Positions 1-7,604 of a DNA stretch of 43,882 bases are shown in pieces. This DNA is from Treponema sp. Its GTDB lineage: Bacteria > Spirochaetota > Spirochaetia > Treponematales > Breznakiellaceae. Numbering within the stretch: position 1 is the first letter of the stretch; every line of letters starts with the position of its first letter. The position numbers were made by a program, and so were the translations under genes. The stretch lies in NCBI GenBank assembly GCA_009781635.1, contig WQXU01000022.1:1-43882 (forward strand). The letters run 5' to 3'. The notes under the pieces are model-generated. The model made no database searches and was not told the DNA's origin. It saw only the letters and a list, made by a program, of their open reading frames with translations.

Positions 1-40
1 AGGCCTTGTATGTGATCTTGTCACTTTTTCCTTTACTCAT
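1..40 (-). CDS. 5' end of an unidentified gene running off the left edge
   Basis: Only 13 codons are present, reading MSKGKSDKITYKA from an ATG at 38-40. No Shine-Dalgarno sequence precedes it. A promoter-like TTTACA / 17 nt / TAGAAT lies directly upstream, with the -10 box 6 nt from the ATG, the same arrangement as at several other unit heads in this window. The lysine-rich start loosely resembles the beginning of some IS1182-type transposases, but 13 residues cannot establish a family. An alternative is a plus-strand reading frame over the same bases that ends with TAA at 75-77; the promoter evidence makes me prefer the minus strand. Confidence 0.4.
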   Translation of the reverse strand, partial: MSKGKSDKITYKA

Positions 41-46
41 AAAGGA

Positions 47-75
47 ATTCTATCATGTCTTATGTACTTTGTAAA
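47..75 (-). promoter_or_regulatory. Promoter of the left-edge gene
   Basis: On the minus strand, TTTACA (70-75) is followed after exactly 17 nt by TAGAAT (47-52), with TG one base upstream of the -10 box (extended -10). Six nucleotides separate the -10 from the ATG at 38-40, so transcription would be expected to start at or next to the A of the ATG. Confidence 0.5.
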
Positions 76-85
76 TTTTGACCAT

Positions 86-130
86 AAAAAAGGCTGCCCA
101 AGATTACTTCTCGGACAGCCCCTTTTTTTT
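86..130. terminator. Bidirectional terminator-like hairpin between divergent promoters
   Basis: A 12-bp arm (92-103) pairs with 109-120 around a 5-nt loop. It is followed by eight T on the plus strand (123-130) and six T on the minus strand (86-91). The two plus-strand C-A mismatches become G-U pairs in the minus-strand RNA, so the fold is stronger in that direction. It lies between the -35 regions of the left-edge gene and scpA, an unusual place for a terminator; it may insulate the two promoters or be a remnant of an older arrangement. Confidence 0.6.
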
Positions 131-140
131 CTGCTGCTTG

Positions 141-169
141 TTCCATACCGGCCTTTATTTTGCTATAAT
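141..169 (+). promoter_or_regulatory. scpA promoter, extended -10
   Basis: A weak -35 (TTCCAT, 141-146) and a consensus TATAAT (164-169) are 17 nt apart. TG at 161-162 makes an extended -10 element. The scpA ATG begins 6 nt after the -10 box, so the transcript is predicted to be leaderless. Confidence 0.55.
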
Positions 170-175
170 AATTTA

Positions 176-910
176 ATGGAAAATCCGGCAGCACCGCGCA
201 GTTTTAAATTAAGCGAGTTTGAAGGTCCTCTTGATCTCCTGCTTTACATGATCCGCAAAAACGAAATTAATATTTATGATATCCCAATATCTCAAATAAC
301 AGAGCAGTATATATCCTGTCTGCGCAGCGCCGAAACACTGGAACTTGAAGATCTTACAAGTTTTCACACAATGGCAACGATGCTGCTCTACATAAAGAGC
401 CGCACCCTTTTACCGGTGAAAATGGACGATGACTTTGGCGAAGACCCAAGAGCTGAACTTGTAGAGCGGCTTATTGAATATCAAAAGTATAAAAAACTCT
501 CCGAGCTTATGGTTGAGAAAGAAAAAGAAAATGAGTGGATGATAGAAAGGCGAAGATTGCAGCACAATCTTCCTTTCGCAGAAGGCGATATGTGGGAAAA
601 GGTTGATATCTGGGATCTTGTAAAAACATTTTCCTCTCTTACATTAAATCTCCCTGCGGAACGTATTATTGATCTTTATGAAGAAGTTACTGTAAATGAA
701 AAAACAGCTCTGCTTTTTGAGTTCCTTGAAAACCGGGGTGAATGCAGATTTACAGATCTTGTTATAAGACAGGGAGCGCTGGATGTTGTCTGTTCATTTC
801 TTGCGGTTCTTGAGGCGGCTAAAATGCGTCTTATCGAACTCTTTCAAAACCGCCTCTTTGGTGATATTCTAATCAGGGCCTTGAAAGAACAGGGAGAAAA
901 TTGTGACTGA
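176..910 (+). CDS. scpA: Segregation and condensation protein A
   Basis: ScpA is the kleisin subunit of the bacterial SMC-ScpA-ScpB condensin, which compacts and helps segregate the chromosome. The protein has 244 residues, near the family norm. It opens with the ScpA signature FKLSEFEGPLDLLLYMIRK (about residues 8-26), which forms the SMC-neck-binding helices, and the C-terminal part is a winged-helix region. The frame is open further upstream to 62, but that extension would run through the terminator hairpin and promoter. The ATG at 176 is where family homology begins. There is no Shine-Dalgarno sequence and the TATAAT box is 6 nt away, so translation is probably leaderless. Its stop overlaps the scpB start by 8 nt. 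Confidence 0.93.
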   Translation: MENPAAPRSFKLSEFEGPLDLLLYMIRKNEINIYDIPISQITEQYISCLRSAETLELEDLTSFHTMATMLLYIKSRTLLPVKMDDDFGEDPRAELVERLIEYQKYKKLSELMVEKEKENEWMIERRRLQHNLPFAEGDMWEKVDIWDLVKTFSSLTLNLPAERIIDLYEEVTVNEKTALLFEFLENRGECRFTDLVIRQGALDVVCSFLAVLEAAKMRLIELFQNRLFGDILIRALKEQGENCD

Positions 911-1457
911 AAATATAAAAAAAGAAATTGCCCTTGTAGAAGCAATTCTTTACATGGAAGGAGACCCGATAGACGAAGGAGCTATTGCGCGAATCTGCGG
1001 CCTTTCAAAAGATATTGTAAAAGCCGCCCTTGACAGTTTAAGTGAACGTTATACGTCAGCCGACTGCGGCCTTGAGTTATCGCGCATTGGCGGCGGTATT
1101 GTAATATCCGCAAAACGTGAGTTATGGGACAGCTTAAAGGAACGTTACGGTAAAAAAAATGAAGGAAAAATTTCCCGCGCCGCCATGGAGACGCTGGCCA
1201 TCGTTGCATATTCCCAGCCTGTTACGCGCCTTGAAATAGAAAAAATCCGCGGCGTGTCCGCCGATAACATGATTAGGCTGCTTCTTGAAAAAGGCCTTGT
1301 GCGCGAAGCCGGTAAAAAAGATATCCCCGGCCGTCCTGTAATGTACGGCACTACAAAAGAATTTTTAAAACTGTTTCATCTTAACTCAATTGCTGATCTT
1401 CCAAAACTTGGAGAAGGTGACATTGAAAAGTTCGAGCTTGAGGGGGACAAGTATTAG
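903..1457 (+). CDS. scpB: Segregation and condensation protein B
   Basis: ScpB is the accessory winged-helix (kite) subunit of the SMC condensin and binds ScpA as a dimer. The 184-residue product shows the expected tandem winged helices and the conserved ScpB stretch around residues 97-130 (ETLAIVAYSQPVTRLEIEKI, then RGVSADNMIRLLLEKGLV). The GTG start lies inside the last codons of scpA (8-nt overlap), implying translational coupling. The stop TAG at 1455-1457 overlaps the proposed start of the next gene. The order scpA-scpB-pseudouridine synthase is common in bacteria. Confidence 0.94.
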   Translation: MTENIKKEIALVEAILYMEGDPIDEGAIARICGLSKDIVKAALDSLSERYTSADCGLELSRIGGGIVISAKRELWDSLKERYGKKNEGKISRAAMETLAIVAYSQPVTRLEIEKIRGVSADNMIRLLLEKGLVREAGKKDIPGRPVMYGTTKEFLKLFHLNSIADLPKLGEGDIEKFELEGDKY

Positions 1458-2172
1458 GCTGCAGGTTTATCTTTCTCATGCCGGAATTGCTTCAAGAAGA
1501 GCGGCGGAACAAATCATAGCTGAAGGAAGAGTTTGCGTTAACGGAGTTGCAATTACATCTATGGGGAGCAGGGTGGAAGACGGGGATCTTGTACTCCTTG
1601 ACGGCAGGCCTGTCCAGTTGGAAAGCCGCATGCTTCATCTTGCCTTGAATAAACCTCCGTGCTATCTTTGCAGCTCAAGCGATCCGCAGGGGAGAGATCT
1701 GGCTCTTGGGCTTCTTCCGGCAGCTATAAAAGAGAGGCTTTACAGCGTAGGAAGACTTGATTATATGTCATGCGGCCTTATCTTTTTCACAAACGACGGA
1801 AATTTTGCAGGCCGTCTTGGACACCCAAGTTCTGGTCTTGAAAAAGAGTATATTGTCGAGGCTACAGGGATAATTCCCGATACTGTAATTGATGCTTTTA
1901 ACTGCGGCGTAACAATTGATAATGAGCATTACAAAGCGAAAATGGCCGTAAAAACAGGGCGTAAATCCATGAAAATAATTCTTGTAGAAGGTAAAAACCG
2001 CGAGATACGAAGGGTTTTTTCCCATTTCCGCCTGCATCCCTGTCTCTTGCGCAGAATAAGAATCGGCTGTGTTTTACTTGGAGATTTAAAGGAAGGAGAA
2101 TCACGTTCCTTAACAGAAGGTGAGATTTCCAAACTCTTAGGGCAAGGAGAAAAAAATGGTAATAGCGATTGA
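1453..2172 (+). CDS. rluB: 23S rRNA pseudouridine synthase, RluB/RsuA family
   Basis: This enzyme converts a specific uridine in rRNA to pseudouridine. An N-terminal S4 RNA-binding domain (RLQVYLSHAGIASRRAAEQII) is followed by the catalytic domain, with the motif GRLDYMSCGLIFFTNDG around the catalytic Asp. The C-terminal EGKNREIRRVFSHF is typical of RsuA/RluB/RluE/RluF enzymes. RluB is favoured over its relatives from the neighbourhood only. The start is not standard: AGGGGG (1441-1446) sits 6 nt before ATT at 1453, which overlaps the scpB stop codon. TTG at 1438 or 1390 are in-frame alternatives but have no ribosome binding site. The 3' end overlaps cmk by 17 nt. Confidence 0.85.
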   Translation: MRLQVYLSHAGIASRRAAEQIIAEGRVCVNGVAITSMGSRVEDGDLVLLDGRPVQLESRMLHLALNKPPCYLCSSSDPQGRDLALGLLPAAIKERLYSVGRLDYMSCGLIFFTNDGNFAGRLGHPSSGLEKEYIVEATGIIPDTVIDAFNCGVTIDNEHYKAKMAVKTGRKSMKIILVEGKNREIRRVFSHFRLHPCLLRRIRIGCVLLGDLKEGESRSLTEGEISKLLGQGEKNGNSD

Positions 2173-2839
2173 CGGGCCTGCAGGATCCGGAAAAAGCACT
2201 ATAGCAAAGATGCTGGCAGAAAAATTAGATTTTACTTATATAAATTCAGGCAAATTGTACAGGGCAATTACCCTGGGCTGCATTCGCATGAATATTGACA
2301 TCACAGATAGTGAAAAAGTGGTTGAATTTGCCAAAAATACCGATATTTCCTATGAAAAAGACAGTGTTCTTCTTAACGGGGAAAATGTAACCGGGCTTTT
2401 ACATACCGATGAAATGGACAGGTTTTCCGCTCCCTTGTCTTCGATTGTTCCTGTAAGGCATATTGTTAACGATATTATCCGCCGTCTTGCAGGCAGTTGC
2501 GATATTGTGGTGGAGGGAAGGGATATGACAACTGTTGTTTTTCCGGATGCCGAAAAAAGGTTTTACCTTGACGCCTCTGCAGATTCCAGGGCAAAAAGGC
2601 GTTTTGACCAGGGGGTCTCTAACCTGTCCCTGGAAGAGATAAAAACCGCAATTTTACAGCGTGATGAGATTGACAAAAACAAAATTGAAGGAAGCCTTAA
2701 AATTGCCGAAGGTGTGCATTATTTGGATACCAGTGGCTTGACCATTATTCAAGTTTATGAGAAATTGATAAAGAATATAGATTTTAAATTAAGGAAAAAA
2801 AATGGCCCAGAAGGAAGTGCGTACGGGAACTGCAGCTGA
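2156..2839 (+). CDS. cmk: Cytidylate kinase
   Basis: Cytidylate kinase phosphorylates CMP and dCMP with ATP in pyrimidine nucleotide recycling. The 227-residue protein begins with the Walker A loop AIDGPAGSGKST (residues 4-15). It has the CMK substrate region YINSGKLYRAIT and the conserved VVEGRDMTTVVFPDAEKRFYLDA, with an Asp-Arg pair for nucleobase and phosphate recognition. The ATG lies within the last codons of rluB, and the 3' end overlaps rpsA by 38 nt in another frame. Close cmk-rpsA linkage is widespread in bacteria. Confidence 0.93.
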   Translation: MVIAIDGPAGSGKSTIAKMLAEKLDFTYINSGKLYRAITLGCIRMNIDITDSEKVVEFAKNTDISYEKDSVLLNGENVTGLLHTDEMDRFSAPLSSIVPVRHIVNDIIRRLAGSCDIVVEGRDMTTVVFPDAEKRFYLDASADSRAKRRFDQGVSNLSLEEIKTAILQRDEIDKNKIEGSLKIAEGVHYLDTSGLTIIQVYEKLIKNIDFKLRKKNGPEGSAYGNCS

Positions 2840-4571
2840 ACGAGCGAAAGCAGGTGCTGGTTCTCCTTCGGACACTAGTCCGGCAAAAGACACAGAAAAC
2901 ATTCAAATTCAATTACAGGAAGAGTACTTAAAATCGCTTGAGCAGCTTGAAGAAGGCCAGCTTATAGAAGGAAAAGTAATCCAGGTAACTTCAGATCAGG
3001 TTTTTATTGATGTGGGTTACAAGTCGGAAGGAAAAATTCCCATATCGGAATTTTCAGAAATTCCAAATATTGGAGATCCTGTATCGGTTATCCTTATCGC
3101 AAAGGAAAACAAATACGGGGAAGTAATTGTTTCCAAACAAAAAGCGGATGCAAAACTTTTTTGGAAAAATTTGCGTCAGGCATTTGCAGATAAAAAGGCA
3201 GTTGAAGGAAAAGTAGAAAAGCAGGTGAAAGGCGGCTTTGATGTAAATCTTGGAGCCGGTGTACATGCGTTTCTTCCTGTCAGCCAGGCTGATGTTCAGA
3301 AACTTGACAAGCCTGAAAAAATATTAAATACAAAAATCAAGGTATATGTTGAGCGTCTTTATTCCGACGGGAAAATTAATATCGTTGTTAACAGACGCAA
3401 GTTCATGGAAGAAGACCTGGATCGCAAGAGAACTGACTTTTATGAGAACACTCCAATTGGCACAGATGTAAACGGCGTTGTAAAAAGTTTTACATCATTC
3501 GGCGCTTTTATAGATCTTGGCGGGTTTGACGGACTTCTGCATATTAACGATATGAGCTGGGGCCATGTTACGCGGCCCAAGGACTTTGTAAAAAAAGGCC
3601 AGGAAATAAAATTAAAAGTTATCCGCATTGACAGGCAGGAAAAAAGAATTAATCTTTCACTCAAACATTATTCTGATGACCCCTGGGTTCACTTTGAAGA
3701 AAAATATCATGTTAATGATATTGTAAAAGGCAAGGTAACAAAGCTTACGGATTTCGGCGCTTTTATCGAGCTTGAAGAGGGAATTGAAGGCCTTGCGCAC
3801 ATTTCAGAATTCTCCTGGTTAAAGAAAGTTCAAAAACCCCAGGATATGTTAAAGTCCGCAGACATGGTTGAGTGTATGATCCTTGGATACGATCTTCAGG
3901 CAGGAAGGGTGTCGCTTGGACTTAAGCAGGTTCAGGATAATCCATGGGAATCAATCGAAGAAAAATATCCTGTAGGCGCAAGAATAAAACGTAAAGTTGT
4001 GAAAGTTACAAATGCGGGCGCTTTTGTTGAACTGGAAGAAGGCATCGACGGATTCCTGCACGCTGATGATATGTCCTGGACAAGAAAAAGCAAGAACTAT
4101 GGTTTACAGGCCGGCCAGGAAATCGAAGTAATGGTTATATCCATAGACACCGACAGCCGGAATATTAAACTCGGAGTAAAGCAGCTCTCAGAAGACCCCT
4201 GGAAAGATTTTAACGAAAATTACAAACCAGGCTCTCCTGTAGAAGGAGAAATTGCTTCAATCACAGATTTTGGATTATTCCTTAGAGTTCCGGGCGGTAT
4301 AGAAGGACTTATTCATAAAACCAATCTTATTGAAAACCGCGAAGAAGATCCGGAAGAAGCGCTTAAAAAATACAAGGTTGGAGACAAATTAAAGGCAATA
4401 GTCCTTGAAGTGCACAGTGATAAACAGAAAGTTGCATTCTCGCTTCGCGATTATCAAAAGAAGGTGCAAAGAGAGGAAATTTCCCGTTTTATGTCAAGTG
4501 AGGAATCTTCCGATTCTACATATACTCTTGGGTCTGTCCTTAAATCCAAAAATTCAAAACAAGAGAATTAA
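2802..4571 (+). CDS. rpsA: 30S ribosomal protein S1
   Basis: S1 binds mRNA on the small ribosomal subunit and promotes translation of structured leaders. The 589-residue protein has an N-terminal low-complexity tail of about 50 residues, then six S1-type OB-fold repeats. Repeats 3 to 6 carry the clear pattern FGAFI(D/E)L...GLLHI(S/N). The ATG is preceded by AAGGA with 7-8 nt spacing and lies 38 nt inside cmk. Because several genes in this window look leaderless, the relation between S1 and initiation here is of interest, but nothing in this sequence shows S1 itself to be unusual. Confidence 0.94.
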   Translation: MAQKEVRTGTAAERAKAGAGSPSDTSPAKDTENIQIQLQEEYLKSLEQLEEGQLIEGKVIQVTSDQVFIDVGYKSEGKIPISEFSEIPNIGDPVSVILIAKENKYGEVIVSKQKADAKLFWKNLRQAFADKKAVEGKVEKQVKGGFDVNLGAGVHAFLPVSQADVQKLDKPEKILNTKIKVYVERLYSDGKINIVVNRRKFMEEDLDRKRTDFYENTPIGTDVNGVVKSFTSFGAFIDLGGFDGLLHINDMSWGHVTRPKDFVKKGQEIKLKVIRIDRQEKRINLSLKHYSDDPWVHFEEKYHVNDIVKGKVTKLTDFGAFIELEEGIEGLAHISEFSWLKKVQKPQDMLKSADMVECMILGYDLQAGRVSLGLKQVQDNPWESIEEKYPVGARIKRKVVKVTNAGAFVELEEGIDGFLHADDMSWTRKSKNYGLQAGQEIEVMVISIDTDSRNIKLGVKQLSEDPWKDFNENYKPGSPVEGEIASITDFGLFLRVPGGIEGLIHKTNLIENREEDPEEALKKYKVGDKLKAIVLEVHSDKQKVAFSLRDYQKKVQREEISRFMSSEESSDSTYTLGSVLKSKNSKQEN

Positions 4572-4615
4572 GGATTTAAAAGATACCTTCACAAGTATTT
4601 TTATAAGGGACGGCA

Positions 4616-6121
4616 ATGCTGTCAAAGATCGATGTAAATAAATTCAAAACTCTAATTGAAATTAATTCCTTAATTAATTCAAACTATAAAGACACTAATG
4701 TTCTTTTGACAAAGATTATGGAATCTGCAACACTGCTTTCCGATGCGCAGGCAAGCAGCCTTTTACTTCTCAACAAGGAAAAAAACGCCCTGCATTTTGA
4801 AGTAGCGCTTGGCTCCAAGGGAGAACAGATAAAAAAATACACAATAAAGTCCACAGAAGGTATTGCAGGCTGGGTAGTGCAGAATAATAAAGCGATTATT
4901 GTAAATGATGTCCAGAAAGACAATAGGCATTTAAGCAGTATCGGAGAAGAAATAAATTACAAGTCAGAAACGATTATGGCAGTTCCCATGAGGATAAAAG
5001 ACGATTGTATCGGAGTTCTTGAAGTTATAAATAAAAACGGGAACGAAGGCTTTTCGCAGGATGATATTGAGTGGCTTGAGATCTTTGCAAACCAGGCGGC
5101 TTTGGCAATTGTAAATGCAAAAAACATGGAAGAGGCAAAAGGCGAGATTCAAAATCTGCAGGAAAGGCTGCATAAGGATCAATACAATACAGTAATAATA
5201 AAAAGCCCCTGCCTGCTTGAAAAAATGGAAATTATTGACAAGGTGGCAAAGACAGATTCTTCCGTACTGCTTTTGGGAGAGAGCGGAGCAGGCAAGGAAA
5301 TTTTCGCAGAGCAGATACACCTAAGAAGCCCGCGCAGAAACGCCGCCTTTATAAGGGTAAATTGCGCAGCTTTGCCGGAAGGCCTTTTGGAAAGTGAATT
5401 GTTCGGGCATGTTAAAGGCGCGTTCACAAATGCAATCGCAAACAGAAAAGGAAGATTTGAACTTGCAGATAACGGAACGATTTTTCTTGATGAAATAGGG
5501 GATTTACCCCTTTCCTTACAGGCAAAAATCCTTCGTGTAATACAGGAAAGAAAGTTTGAAAAAGTGGGCTCTGATATAACAATTACAGTGAATGTCCGTA
5601 TTATTGCCGCTACGAACAAGGATCTTGAGGAACAGGTAGAGAACAAGAAGTTCCGCCAGGATTTATACTACCGCCTGAATGTTTTTCCGGTTACCATTCC
5701 GCCCCTAAGGGACAGACCCGAAGATATTCACGAACTTGCCTTTTTCTTTCTTGATAAATTTATGAAAGAGACAAAAAAGCAGTTTGAAGGATTTACACAG
5801 GATGCGCTTAAAGCTATGCTTGCCTATCCATGGCCAGGCAATGTACGCGAGCTGCAAAATTGCGTTGAGCGTGCCTGCGTAATGGGAATGGGTAAGTTTA
5901 TAAGGCGGGAAGATTTGTTTCTTAAGCCGGGCAGCGGCACAGAAACGGAAATTAATGAGCGCAATTTGAAGAATGCGATAAATGAATTTAAAACAGGCTT
6001 TATTTTGAAGGTGCTGGAAGAGAATAACTGGAATCAGACAGAGACCGCCAGGGCACTTGTCATACAACGCACTTATTTGTCAAGATTGATAAAAGAGCTT
6101 AATATAACATCCAAGGAGTAA
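4616..6121 (+). CDS. Sigma-54-dependent transcriptional activator with GAF sensor domain
   Basis: This is an enhancer-binding AAA+ ATPase of the NtrC/NifA type, which remodels sigma-54 RNA polymerase. An N-terminal GAF domain (about 10-170) is followed by a short coiled linker and a sigma-54 interaction domain with Walker A GESGAGKE (221-228) and Walker B GTIFLDEI (287-294). A C-terminal Fis-type helix-turn-helix (NWNQTETARALVIQRTYLSRLI, about 471-492, here listed in part) binds DNA. The sigma-54 contact loop reads GAFTNA (268-273), not the usual GAFTGA. There is no response-regulator receiver domain. AGGGA precedes the ATG by 6 nt. Target genes and ligand are unknown; rpoN is not in the window. 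Confidence 0.9.
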   Translation: MLSKIDVNKFKTLIEINSLINSNYKDTNVLLTKIMESATLLSDAQASSLLLLNKEKNALHFEVALGSKGEQIKKYTIKSTEGIAGWVVQNNKAIIVNDVQKDNRHLSSIGEEINYKSETIMAVPMRIKDDCIGVLEVINKNGNEGFSQDDIEWLEIFANQAALAIVNAKNMEEAKGEIQNLQERLHKDQYNTVIIKSPCLLEKMEIIDKVAKTDSSVLLLGESGAGKEIFAEQIHLRSPRRNAAFIRVNCAALPEGLLESELFGHVKGAFTNAIANRKGRFELADNGTIFLDEIGDLPLSLQAKILRVIQERKFEKVGSDITITVNVRIIAATNKDLEEQVENKKFRQDLYYRLNVFPVTIPPLRDRPEDIHELAFFFLDKFMKETKKQFEGFTQDALKAMLAYPWPGNVRELQNCVERACVMGMGKFIRREDLFLKPGSGTETEINERNLKNAINEFKTGFILKVLEENNWNQTETARALVIQRTYLSRLIKELNITSKE

Positions 6122-6123
6122 AA

Positions 6124-6831
6124 ATGCAAAACAACAGGGAAATGCAAAACCAGCAGAAGGACAGTGACAGCGGGAAAGTGCCCGCCGGAGAGAAAATCAA
6201 TGATTTTATCCAGAATAACAGAAAGGGAATAATTGCAGCATTCGCCGTATTTGTTCTTGTGTTTGTTGGTTTTATTGCTTATTTTTTTATAAGCGATAAT
6301 CTTAACAAGCAGGCGATTGCCGAAGTTGAGGAATTAAACCGGAGATTTATAGATCTGCAGCAGGATATCCAGGAAGGATCTTCCACAGATATGACAGAAA
6401 AGCTGCTTGCGGATTTAATTGAATTTGCCCAGAAAAAGAGCAAATTTCCCGGCAGTAAGGCATGGTCTTTGGCTGGGCAGATATACTCGCAGAGAAAAGA
6501 TTGGGCGCTTGCAGAGGAGGCATGGTTAAATGCCGCAAAATCAGGGGAAAAAACCTACCTTGGACCGATAGCCTTATTCCAGGCTGCCGCAGTCTGCGAA
6601 GAGCAGGGGAAGTATGAAAGAGCAATTGAGCTTTACAGGGAATGCGTTTCCCATCCTTTTGAGTTTCCGGCAGCCCCCCGCGCTCAATTTTCCATAGGAA
6701 GGCTTAATGAGCAAATAGGAAATTTTCCTGATGCAATAGAAGCATACAGAGCGGTAACTATAAACTGGCCTGAAATTCCTGTCTGGCAGAACCTTGCAAG
6801 AAGCAGAATTACAGCCATCGAGATTAGATGA
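6124..6831 (+). CDS. Membrane-anchored TPR protein
   Basis: A short polar cytoplasmic N-terminus is followed by one transmembrane helix (about residues 36-58, GIIAAFAVFVLVFVGFIAYF) and a predicted extracytoplasmic domain with several tetratricopeptide repeats (for example GKYERAIELYRECV and GNFPDAIEAYRAV). The layout resembles YfgM-type ancillary TPR proteins. AAGGAG lies 5 nt before the ATG. The gene starts 2 nt after the sigma-54 activator and overlaps the lipoprotein gene by ATGA, so the three are probably co-translated. No precise function can be assigned. Confidence 0.8.
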   Translation: MQNNREMQNQQKDSDSGKVPAGEKINDFIQNNRKGIIAAFAVFVLVFVGFIAYFFISDNLNKQAIAEVEELNRRFIDLQQDIQEGSSTDMTEKLLADLIEFAQKKSKFPGSKAWSLAGQIYSQRKDWALAEEAWLNAAKSGEKTYLGPIALFQAAAVCEEQGKYERAIELYRECVSHPFEFPAAPRAQFSIGRLNEQIGNFPDAIEAYRAVTINWPEIPVWQNLARSRITAIEIR

Positions 6832-7535
6832 ATATAAAAGTCATCTCTTTTTTTTCAGCATGTGTTTTACTTGCAGCCTGCGGAATAGATGAGTATTATT
6901 ATCTTCCGCAGGTGAATCCTTCTTCTGTAGCAAGGGTTATGAATACCGATGCTGAAATTAGAATTCCGTCCATAACAAGTTTTAGTTATGCAACTGGATA
7001 CATTATTTTTTATAAAATATACTTGAGTAGTTTTGATGCAGGCTCATGGGAAAATCTTGGACTTATACATTCAACCCTTGTTAGTGATTATAATGCGCTT
7101 TTGCCATTTACAGACCCTGCAAATACAACATTAATTACATCCTTGAATACATTTACAAACCGCAGATACCACGAGCTTGAGTTTCCGTTAAACAGGGACC
7201 AGGGAATACTTGATATAAGATTTCCTACACAGGATTTGGAATTTCCAACAGGTACTTTTACTCTTCCAAATTCAAACATAACAGGGGAGCCAGTTCTCCT
7301 TGAACGTTCTTCAAGGCTAATTTCTCCTGAACCTGACGGAGACCCGTATTTTAGAAATACATCCGGCCTTAATAATTCAGTTAATACCGATGTTGCCCTT
7401 GGAGCAAATAACGCATCGCAGCATGCTTATGCCGCCATGTATATTTGTGCTATAGGGCAGAACCCTCAGAACTTTTCCAGAATATACAGTAAGCCAACCT
7501 TTATCAGCGTCTTTAAACTTCCTAATGCATATTAA
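6828..7535 (+). CDS. Hypothetical lipoprotein
   Basis: The 235-residue product starts with a lipoprotein signal peptide (MNIKVISFFSACVLLAAC) whose lipobox LAAC places the lipidated Cys at residue 18. The mature part is rich in Asn, Ser, Thr, Tyr and Phe and looks like an extracytoplasmic beta-rich domain. I do not recognise a family. Its ATG overlaps the TPR gene stop (ATGA), making it the last gene of the scpA-to-lipoprotein run. It converges with the radical SAM gene across 69 nt in which I see no clear terminator. Confidence 0.75.
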   Translation: MNIKVISFFSACVLLAACGIDEYYYLPQVNPSSVARVMNTDAEIRIPSITSFSYATGYIIFYKIYLSSFDAGSWENLGLIHSTLVSDYNALLPFTDPANTTLITSLNTFTNRRYHELEFPLNRDQGILDIRFPTQDLEFPTGTFTLPNSNITGEPVLLERSSRLISPEPDGDPYFRNTSGLNNSVNTDVALGANNASQHAYAAMYICAIGQNPQNFSRIYSKPTFISVFKLPNAY

Positions 7536-7604
7536 ACTCTAGCGGGCATAGTAGTCTCCCATAAGCATTACTAATCATAATGTATATTCTGTCTACCATT
7601 GTAT

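Noticed and set aside
3-77. Plus-strand gene end (ALYVILSLFPLLIKEF...) before the terminator
   Set aside because: Open for 24 codons and hydrophobic, so possible, but the minus-strand promoter and start over the same bases fit better. It cannot be settled without sequence to the left.
62-175. N-terminal extension of scpA to an ATG at 62
   Set aside because: The extra 38 codons run through the terminator hairpin and the promoter and have no resemblance to ScpA; the ATG at 176 matches the family start.
5179-5646. Long minus-strand frame inside the sigma-54 activator gene
   Set aside because: It is a shadow of the coding strand, with no start signals and no recognisable protein.
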